Shown piece after piece: positions 1-4,866 of a stretch of DNA of 5,750 nt (its first letter is position 1; every line of letters starts with the position of its first letter). Source of the stretch: Streptosporangiaceae bacterium. Its GTDB lineage: Bacteria > Actinomycetota > Actinomycetes > Streptosporangiales > Streptosporangiaceae. The position numbers and the translations under genes were made by a program. The notes below the pieces were generated by a model that saw only the letters and a program-made list of their open reading frames with translations, was not told the origin of the DNA and made no database searches. The DNA lies in NCBI GenBank assembly GCA_030041195.1, contig JASHOI010000707.1:1-5750 (forward strand). Direction: 5' to 3'.

Positions 1-438
1 GGCCGTGGCGGCGAGCTGTACCTGTCCTCCGGCATCGGTCCCTCCGGTGCGGGTGACAACACGATCCTCGTGTTCGACGACCGCCGCATACTGCGGACCC
101 CGCGGCTGGTGACCGACCCCGAGCTGAGCCCTCTCGATCTGGCGATCGCTCCCAGCGGCAACCTCGTGGTTTCAAGCGAGTGGCCGTTCGGCTCGCCGGG
201 CGCCGAGGCCACGGTGCGGGAGTACTCCCCGTCCACCGGCCGGCTGGTCCGGGTGCTGGTGCCCGATCCCGCCGTCGGGTTCACCAGGCCGCGCGGACTG
301 CGGTTCGGGCCCGGCGGCCGGCTCTACTGCGTCGGCCGGGACCACGTCGTGGCCTTCGACTTCCGGACCGGGAAGTTCCTCGGGGTGATCGCGGAACTGC
401 GGCGGCTCAACGGCCAGGCGCTGCTCCTGCTGCCGTAG
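1..438 (+). CDS. C-terminal part of an NHL/SMP-30-like beta-propeller protein (5' partial)
   Basis: The frame is open from base 1 and ends at TAG 436-438, giving 145 residues; the start lies outside the window. The protein shows repeated propeller-blade patterns: a strand ending LVFDD, then LDLAIAPSGNLVVSS, then a blade with RPRGLRFGPGGRLYCVG, and a final one with VVAFDFRTGKFLGV. The recurrent 'hydrophobic-x-P-x-G-x-L-hydrophobic-V' pattern is typical of NHL-repeat and SMP-30/gluconolactonase-like six-bladed propellers. About three blades are present, so roughly half the protein is missing. Such proteins may be lactonases, lyases or binding scaffolds. No catalytic residue can be assigned from this fragment, so I do not name an enzyme. 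It is convergent with the flavodoxin-like gene, 79 bases away stop to stop. Frame and fold are fairly certain; function is unknown. Confidence 0.75.
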   Translation, partial: GRGGELYLSSGIGPSGAGDNTILVFDDRRILRTPRLVTDPELSPLDLAIAPSGNLVVSSEWPFGSPGAEATVREYSPSTGRLVRVLVPDPAVGFTRPRGLRFGPGGRLYCVGRDHVVAFDFRTGKFLGVIAELRRLNGQALLLLP

Positions 439-466
439 CGCCACTGCGCTCCGCGATGCGGGTACC

Positions 467-523
467 GGCGAATGGCACCTCACCCGGCGAATGGCACCTC
501 ACCCGGCGAACGGCATCTCACCC
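467..523. repeat. Three tandem 19-bp direct repeats between convergent genes
   Basis: Copies at 467-485 and 486-504 are identical (GGCGAATGGCACCTCACCC). The copy at 505-523 differs at two positions (GGCGAACGGCATCTCACCC), and a fourth start (GGCGA) follows at 524. The innermost copy contains the TGA stop of the flavodoxin-like gene (518-520, read on the minus strand), so each outer copy carries the same stop-codon context. The array looks like a local slippage duplication of the 3' end of that gene. No strong hairpin is formed by a unit, so a terminator role is not supported. Confidence 0.9.
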
Positions 524-970
524 GGCGACCTCGGCGGCCAACAGCGCACCCAGCTCCCAGCACGCCTCCAAATCGGCCTTGCCCGGCGGCCCGGTGACGG
601 TCACCGCAGGTCTGACCGACTGCCAGCCGAGCCCGGTCGTGATCGACTCCACCGCGCGGACGGCCCCGCCCGCGTCACTCCCGCCATGCACATACAGCCC
701 ATAAGGGCGCCGCTTGGTCGCCTCAAGGCACGGATAGTAGATGCCGTCGAAGAAGTGCTTCAGCGCGCCCGAAATATAACCCAGGTTGGCGGGCGTGCCG
801 AGGAGGTAGCCGTCGGCCGCGAGGACATCAACCTCGCTGGCCGTCAGCGCGGGCCTGATCAGTACGTCCACGCCCTCGATCTCATCGGTCCGCGCGCCGT
901 CCGCAGCGGCCTCGAACATCGCCTGAAGATTTGGCGAGGGCGTGTGATGAACGATCAGCAGCGTCGGCAT
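518..970 (-). CDS. Flavodoxin-fold NAD(P)H-dependent oxidoreductase (FMN reductase-like), 150 aa
   Basis: The protein starts MPTLLIVHHTPSPNL, a first beta strand followed by a phosphate-binding loop rich in T/S/P/N, as in flavodoxin-fold FMN proteins. Residues 58-75 (GTPANLGYISGALKHFFD) match the conserved second flavin-binding loop and helix of this family. Residues 90-116 (from PYGLYVHGG to TTGLGW) match its third conserved block. At 150 residues it is a single-domain member, probably a cytosolic flavin- or quinone-reducing enzyme; the substrate cannot be told. I chose ATG at 968-970 because the strand-loop motif begins right there. The frame stays open upstream to 1144, but that extension is arginine/proline-rich and unlike the family. 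No Shine-Dalgarno is visible upstream, so translation may be leaderless. It is transcribed alone, away from the decayed reductase fragment. Confidence 0.85.
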   Translation of the reverse strand: MPTLLIVHHTPSPNLQAMFEAAADGARTDEIEGVDVLIRPALTASEVDVLAADGYLLGTPANLGYISGALKHFFDGIYYPCLEATKRRPYGLYVHGGSDAGGAVRAVESITTGLGWQSVRPAVTVTGPPGKADLEACWELGALLAAEVAG

Positions 971-1041
971 TACCGCGAGCTTAGACGACAACGGGGCGAC
1001 CGCGTTCGAGCGCGGAAGAGCCGGATCGGATCCCGCGAGCC

Positions 1042-1059
1042 GGCCGGCTTCAGCCGGCC
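1042..1059. other. GC-rich perfect hairpin, 7-bp stem with TTCA loop
   Basis: GGCCGGC (1042-1048) pairs perfectly with GCCGGCC (1053-1059) around a TTCA loop. It lies about 70-90 bases upstream of the flavodoxin-like start and just before the reductase remnant. No T-tract follows on either strand, so a canonical intrinsic terminator is not supported. It could be an operator, a terminator of lost genes, or chance in GC-rich DNA. Confidence 0.4.
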
Positions 1060-1086
1060 ACGTGGCGACCGGCACGCGGCCGGCAC

Positions 1087-1266
1087 AACTACACGCAGGA
1101 TCTCGGCGGCCTCGCGCCAGGACTACGCCGCCGCTGCACGGCACTGCTTCACGACGTGGGAGGGCACCGGACCTACGAGCTCGGCGGCCCGGCCTTCGGC
1201 CTGCCCGAGCTCGCGCGGGCCATCTCCGAGGTCACCGGTGCCACGGTGGCCTATCGTGACCTGCCG
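1087..1266 (+). pseudogene. Decayed fragment of an NmrA/QorB-type NAD(P)-binding reductase
   Basis: Three family-typical pieces lie in order but in two frames. NYTQ at 1087-1098 (one frame) corresponds to the conserved ENYT segment. RISAASRQDYAAAA at 1097-1138 (second frame) corresponds to the 'GRISAASRADYAAAA' segment. Then TYELGGPAFGLPELARAISEVTGATVAYRDLP at about 1171-1266, back in the first frame, matches the segment of QorB-like quinone oxidoreductases that ends in YRDLP. In intact relatives about 20 residues separate the first two blocks; here they touch, so a deletion plus at least one more frameshift is needed. The Rossmann N-terminal half with the NAD(P)-binding GxxGxxG is absent, and the C-terminal tail is lost or unrecognisable beyond 1266. 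This is a non-functional remnant. The family assignment rests on remembered motifs. Confidence 0.7.
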
Positions 1267-1289
1267 GGACTGACGGAATCACCTCGACC

Positions 1290-1308
1290 GGGTGATTGCC
1301 GCTCACCC
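1290..1308. promoter_or_regulatory. Inverted repeat GGGTGA-N7-TCACCC, possible operator
   Basis: GGGTGA (1290-1295) and TCACCC (1303-1308) are perfect inverted 6-mers separated by 7 bases, about 118 bases upstream of the 82-residue gene. The spacing would suit a dimeric regulator or a small hairpin. No known operator consensus is matched with confidence, and the site may simply belong to the decayed reductase tail. Confidence 0.25.
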
Positions 1309-1425
1309 AGCCCGGAGCCAGGCTCGCAGCATGGGCCGGGACGACGGGAGGGTCATCATCAAGCTCATTACCCGCGCCGTACCCGCTTGCGCGCGGGCCG
1401 CGGGCTCACGCGCGGCGCGCCTGTG

Positions 1426-1674
1426 ATGTGCGCGCAGCGCGAATCCCGGCCGCACCGGTACCAGATTCGGGTCAGCGGCCGGCTGGGCCAGATGATCCGC
1501 TTCGCGTTCCCCGGCCTGCAGGCCCTCGCGGAGGGCGGCGACACGGTGCTGACGGGCGTACTGGCCGACCAGGCCGCGCTTTACGGCGTGCTGGCCGAGG
1601 CCGAGGCGCTCGGCCTGGAGCTCATCGAAGTCCGCCGCCTGCCGCCGTGCGAGCCGCGGGAACCATCGTCATGA
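1426..1674 (+). CDS. Small conserved-looking protein of unknown function, 82 aa
   Basis: I do not recognise a characterised function. After a short basic N-terminus (MCAQRESRPH) the protein has a compact pattern: strand RYQIRVSGRLG, helix MIRFAFPGLQAL, strand GDTVLTGVL, helix ADQAALYGVLAEAEALG, strand LELIEVRRLP. This beta-alpha-beta-alpha-beta arrangement suggests a small alpha/beta, ferredoxin-like fold. Similar small proteins with the DQAALYGVL..EALGLEL.EVRRLP pattern are, from memory, common and unannotated in actinomycetes. ATG 1426 is the nearest start before the folded core; GTG 1423 is an alternative. The frame runs open upstream to 1156 only through the reductase remnant. No Shine-Dalgarno is evident. 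Its TGA (1672-1674) overlaps ATG 1671 of the regulator frame. It has no membrane segment and is probably cytosolic. Confidence 0.65.
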   Translation: MCAQRESRPHRYQIRVSGRLGQMIRFAFPGLQALAEGGDTVLTGVLADQAALYGVLAEAEALGLELIEVRRLPPCEPREPSS

Positions 1675-1826
1675 CACCGCTCGGCGCCCATCTGGGCCAG
1701 GTGTCGGCGAACCTCAGCCTGGTACCGGCATCACCGCTCACCTGCCCAGGCCCGGGCATGCAATCCATCGGCCTGTCGCGCTCGCCGTTACCGGCTGCGG
1801 CTTGGAGGCCGTCGCAGGCTGGTGAG
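1675..1826 (+). other. Disputed leader or N-terminal extension before the LAL regulator
   Basis: This stretch is open in the regulator frame from ATG 1671 but encodes a segment unlike known LAL N-termini, rich in P, S and G. It uses less GC-biased codons (ACA, GTA, TCA, CAA), including a TTA leucine codon at 1788-1790. It is more likely an untranslated leader or promoter region. GGAGG at 1804-1808 is too far from ATG 1827 to serve it well. No clear -35/-10 pair was found. Confidence 0.4.
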
Positions 1827-4541
1827 ATGATCTCGGGTGTGGGACCTGGCCGGACGGATGCCGTTGCCGGGCGGCCCGCTGGCGTTGGCGCGGGCGGCGT
1901 GGTGGCCCGTCCCGAGCTATTCGGGCGGCTGGGAGGACCGGCCCGGGTGACGGTTGTGTCGGGACCGCCGGGCAGCGGCAAGACGGTGCTGCTGCGGTCC
2001 TGGATCAGCCAGTGGAACCTATCCGACCGCGCGGCGTGGGTGCCTGCGGGGCGGGATGAGCGGGATCCACAGCACTTTTGGCTGTCGGTCGTGGGCGGGT
2101 TGCGCCGGACGACCCCGTGTTCGGCGCTGGTGCAGGTGCTGACGCCCGCGCCGGACCTGGACGGATCGGCGATCGTGGAGCGGCTGCTGAGTGACCTGGC
2201 ACCGCTGCAGGAGCCTGTTTGGCTGGTGGTCGATGACGTGCACGAGCTGGGAGCGGAGGCGCTGCGGCAGCTGGAGCTGCTGGTGATGCGGGCGCCGCCG
2301 CGGCTGCGGTTCGTGCTGGCTGCCCGGCATGACGTGCGGCTGGGACTGCACCGGCTGCGGCTGGAGGGGGCGCTGGCCGAGGTCCGCGGTGATGATCTGC
2401 GGTTCAGCCTGGCCGAGGCCGCTGAGCTGTTCGCTGCGGCAGGGGTGGAGCTGCCCGAGCCCGCGATGGGCAGATTGGTGGAGCGGTCGGAGGGCTGGGC
2501 GGCGGGGTTGCGGCTGGCGGCGCTGTCGCTGGCTGGGCACCCGGACCCGGCACGGTTCGCCGAGGAGTTTTCCGGCACCGAGCGGACGGTGGCCGAGTAC
2601 CTGCTGGCCGAGGTGCTGGACCGGCAGCCCGAACCGGTGCGCCGGCTGCTGCTGCGCACGTCCGTCCTGGGGCGAGTGAACGGGGAGCTGGCGGACCTGC
2701 TGACGGGGGATGAGGGTGGGGAGCGGGTCTTGCAGGACCTGGAGCGGGCGAATGCCTTCGTGGTGTCACTGGACGCGGCGCGGTCGTGGTTCCGCTATCA
2801 CCAGATGTTCGCCGGGCTGCTGCGGCTAGAGCTGCGCCGCACGGAGCCCGGCGAGCTGGCCGCGGTGCACCGCGCTGCCGCCGGGTGGTTCGCCGGGCGC
2901 GGGTACCCGGTGGAGGCGGTCCGGCACGCGCAGGGTGCCCGGGACTGGGACCTGGCCGCCCGGCTGCTCGCCGATTACTGGCCCGGCCTGCACCTGGACG
3001 GGCAGGACAGCACCGTCCACGAACTGCTCGGCGGGTTCCCGGCCGAGGCCCGAGCGGCGCAGGCCGAACTGGCGGGGCTGGCCGCAGCGGACGAACTGGC
3101 CCGGGGGTCGCTCGAGGCGGCGGAACGGTACCTGGCCCTGGCCGAACAGCAGCCGGCGTTGGTACCGGAGGGGCGGCGCGGGCAGTTCCAGGTCCTGCTC
3201 GGCGTCGCCCGGCTGCTGCACGCGCGCCAGCGCGGGAACTCCCAGGCGGTGGCCGGGGAGGCGCGGCGGCTGCAGGCCGCTGCGGAGGCGCCAGCGGCGG
3301 CGCAGCCTGACTTGGGTGAGGACCTGCGATCACTGGCGCTGATCAGCCTGGGCAGCGCCGAGATCTGGGCCGCCCGGTCCGAGGAGGCACACCGGCACCT
3401 GGAGCAGGGCGTCGTGCTGGCGCGCCGGGTCGGGCGGCCGTTCCTGGAGTTCACCGGCCTGGCTGACCTGGCGGAGGCCGAACTCGCGGGACCGTCTGCA
3501 CGGACGGTGAAGACCGGGCGGCCGCTTGCGCGGGTAGCCGAGCGCGCCAGGCAGGCGATCGAGCTGGCCCGGCGGCACGGCTGGACCGGCGAGCCGGCCT
3601 TCGGCGTCGCCTGCAGGGCACTCGGGGTCTCGCTGGCCTGGCAGGCACGCCCCGAGGAGGCTGAGCCGTGGGTTCAGCTCGGCGAGCGCACCGTGACTGC
3701 GGAAGCCGAGCCCGCGGCGGCGGCGGGGGTCTGCTTCAGCCGCGGTGTCCTAGAGCTGGCACGCGGCCGGGATCAGGATGCGCTGGCCGCCTTCCAGGCC
3801 GCCGAGCGGCTGGCCGGGCGCCTGGACGCGCCGAACCTGGGTGTCCCGCGGGCGCGGGCGCTGCAAATGTTCGCCCTCGTGCGCCTCGGGGACACCGAGC
3901 GCGCCGAGCAGGCCCTCGTCGGCCTGGAAGAACGAGCGCGGGATCGCGGGGACGTCCGCGTCGCCACGTCCGGACTGCGGCTCGCCCAGGACGACCCGGA
4001 CGCGACGGCCGCCGTGCTCGCGCCGGTCCTGGACGGCTCCGCTTCCGGGCTCCCGTGGAGCTGGCTGGTTTTCGCGTTCCTGCTGGAGGCGAGCGCCCGG
4101 GACGCACTCGGCGACCAGAGCGCCGCCGGCCGGGCCCTGGAGCGCGCCCTGGACCTGGCCGAGCCCGACGGCGCGGTGTTGTGGTTCCTGCTGCACCCGG
4201 TGCCGGCCCTGCTGGAACGCCAGGCCCGGCACCGCACCGCCCATGCCGCCCTGATCGCCGAGATCCGCGGCCTGCTCGCCGGGAACAGGCCCGCGCCGCC
4301 GCCCGCCGGGCCGCGGCCGCCGGCTGAGCCATTGAGCGGAAGCGAACTGCGCGTGCTGCGTTACCTGCCGACCAACCTGACCACGCCAGAAATCGCCGCC
4401 GAACTGTACGTCTCGCACAACACCGTCAAGACCCACGTCCGTAACCTGTACGCCAAGCTCGGCACGCACCGCCGGGCCGAGGCCGTCGGCTTCGCCCGCG
4501 ACCTGGGCCTGCTCGCACCCGCCGCCCACAGCCCTCGCTAA
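1827..4541 (+). CDS. LAL (large ATP-binding LuxR) family transcriptional regulator, MalT-like, 904 aa
   Basis: This is a cytosolic signal-dependent transcription activator of the MalT/LAL class. Residues are counted from ATG 1827. VVARPELFGRL (about 25-35) is the usual entry to the STAND ATPase. The P-loop GPPGSGKT is at 46-53. Walker B LVVDD is at 133-137, followed by VHEL. The sensor-like FVLAARHD begins at 162. The WFRYHQMF box at 321-328 begins the winged-helix to helical-repeat transition. TPR-like helical repeats fill about 340-820, including YLDG-type HLDGQDSTVHELL and SLGSAEIWAARSEEAHRHLEQGV. A LuxR helix-turn-helix starts at LSGSELRVL (836), with SHNTVKTHVRNLYAKL as recognition region. 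904 residues is normal for LALs. ATG 1827 starts close to the domain; GTG 1839 and ATG 1671 (956 aa, overlapping the upstream stop as ATGA) are alternatives. No internal frameshift is seen. The effector and target genes are unknown. Confidence 0.93.
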   Translation: MISGVGPGRTDAVAGRPAGVGAGGVVARPELFGRLGGPARVTVVSGPPGSGKTVLLRSWISQWNLSDRAAWVPAGRDERDPQHFWLSVVGGLRRTTPCSALVQVLTPAPDLDGSAIVERLLSDLAPLQEPVWLVVDDVHELGAEALRQLELLVMRAPPRLRFVLAARHDVRLGLHRLRLEGALAEVRGDDLRFSLAEAAELFAAAGVELPEPAMGRLVERSEGWAAGLRLAALSLAGHPDPARFAEEFSGTERTVAEYLLAEVLDRQPEPVRRLLLRTSVLGRVNGELADLLTGDEGGERVLQDLERANAFVVSLDAARSWFRYHQMFAGLLRLELRRTEPGELAAVHRAAAGWFAGRGYPVEAVRHAQGARDWDLAARLLADYWPGLHLDGQDSTVHELLGGFPAEARAAQAELAGLAAADELARGSLEAAERYLALAEQQPALVPEGRRGQFQVLLGVARLLHARQRGNSQAVAGEARRLQAAAEAPAAAQPDLGEDLRSLALISLGSAEIWAARSEEAHRHLEQGVVLARRVGRPFLEFTGLADLAEAELAGPSARTVKTGRPLARVAERARQAIELARRHGWTGEPAFGVACRALGVSLAWQARPEEAEPWVQLGERTVTAEAEPAAAAGVCFSRGVLELARGRDQDALAAFQAAERLAGRLDAPNLGVPRARALQMFALVRLGDTERAEQALVGLEERARDRGDVRVATSGLRLAQDDPDATAAVLAPVLDGSASGLPWSWLVFAFLLEASARDALGDQSAAGRALERALDLAEPDGAVLWFLLHPVPALLERQARHRTAHAALIAEIRGLLAGNRPAPPPAGPRPPAEPLSGSELRVLRYLPTNLTTPEIAAELYVSHNTVKTHVRNLYAKLGTHRRAEAVGFARDLGLLAPAAHSPR

Positions 4542-4544
4542 CAC

Positions 4545-4562
4545 ACCCTGGCCCCGCAGGGT
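4545..4562 (+). terminator. Weak candidate terminator hairpin after the LAL regulator
   Basis: ACCCTG (4545-4550) pairs perfectly with CAGGGT (4557-4562) around a 6-base GCCCCG loop, starting 4 bases after the TAA stop. The stem is short and no T-run follows, so intrinsic termination is only a possibility. Its position directly behind the stop is the main support. Confidence 0.35.
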
Positions 4563-4621
4563 TCCGAAAGCGGCAGAGCCAGAATCATCTTGATACCGAA
4601 CGGGCCGTGGTTTGACCTGGC

Positions 4622-4701
4622 CAGTTCACCGATGCGTTCGACGCGGTGCTTGCCGGCGCGGGGATCGAGGTGGTGAAGATCCGCCGCGCAGTCCGAGGGC
4701 G
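4622..4701 (+). mobile_element. Remnant of a DDE integrase-core transposase (IS481/IS3-like), frameshifted
   Basis: Reading from CAG 4622 gives QFTDAFDAVLAGAGIEVVKI (to 4681). This matches the integrase-core region around the second catalytic aspartate, in relatives written '(D)R.GQFT.AFDAVL...GI.V...PPRSPRAN'. Losing one base at about 4682 moves the frame, and PPRSPRA follows (4681-4701), the conserved PPR.PRAN motif. Upstream an in-frame TGA (4613-4615) interrupts the frame, and downstream the expected NAxAER block with the catalytic glutamate is absent. Only about 27 residues survive, so it is inactive. The family call is from motif memory; IS481 versus IS3 is not resolved. No terminal inverted repeats or target duplication were found. 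Confidence 0.75.
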
Positions 4702-4853
4702 TATCGACCCATCGGTTTGCCCACCGGCAAGTACAGCGGACCGATGATGACTCACCCCGATGAGGCGATGTTCGGTCACCCTCCATCCGCCGATGCTCAT
4801 CTCGTGGACGAGGTGATCGAGCCTGGGTCCGAGTTGGCACGGCATCCCGCAAC

Positions 4854-4860
4854 GAGGAGG
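4854..4860 (+). promoter_or_regulatory. Strong ribosome binding site fixing the amidohydrolase start
   Basis: GAGGAGG ends 6 bases before ATG 4867, an almost ideal Shine-Dalgarno. It selects 4867 over the in-frame upstream ATGs at 4744 and 4747, which lack a comparable site. Confidence 0.85.
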
Positions 4861-4866
4861 GACATC

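Larger units (their letters stand above)
971..1425. other. Gene-poor stretch of about 455 bases with reductase remnant and hairpins
   Basis: No intact gene is supported here. Open frames exist on both strands, but they are low-complexity arginine/proline-rich readings expected in GC-rich DNA. The stretch contains a GC-rich hairpin (1042-1059), a decayed reductase fragment (1087-1266) and an inverted repeat (1290-1308). The promoter of the flavodoxin-like gene should lie near 971-1040 on the minus strand; TAAGCT just upstream of its ATG is a possible -10 element, without a convincing -35. Any leader of the 82-residue gene would lie at about 1310-1425, where I see no clear promoter. Confidence 0.6.
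4542..4866. other. Gene-poor stretch of 325 bases with transposase scar
   Basis: No intact gene is supported. It contains a weak hairpin just after the regulator stop, an integrase-core transposase remnant (4622-4701), and a small inverted repeat TTGCC-CACC-GGCAA at 4717-4730. The frame of the downstream enzyme is open back through this stretch, with in-frame ATGs at 4744 and 4747. The encoded extension has no resemblance to the family, and a strong ribosome binding site marks a later start. I found no convincing -35/-10 pair; a promoter for the downstream gene should lie at about 4705-4850. Confidence 0.6.

Noticed and set aside
971..1144. N-terminal extension of the flavodoxin-like protein to an ATG at 1144
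   Set aside because: The extra 58 residues are arginine/proline-rich, overlap the reductase remnant, and precede the family's first strand, which begins exactly at the ATG at 970.
1331..1426. Short plus-strand frame beginning ATG at 1331 and ending TGA 1424-1426
   Set aside because: It would give a 31-residue product with no recognisable motif and a basic, alanine-rich tail. Its stop overlap with the next ATG is probably chance.
1296..1670. Upstream extension of the LAL regulator to an ATG at 1296
   Set aside because: It would overlap the whole 82-residue gene in another frame, and its composition is that of a GC-rich shadow frame with no LAL similarity.
1622..2659. Long minus-strand open frame opposite the regulator ATPase region
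   Set aside because: The product is a serine/arginine/proline-rich low-complexity shadow of the P-loop domain coding strand.
4717..4730. TTGCC-CACC-GGCAA inverted repeat as an operator or terminator
   Set aside because: The stem has only 5 pairs with no T-run and no matching second copy, so it is too weak to call as a feature.
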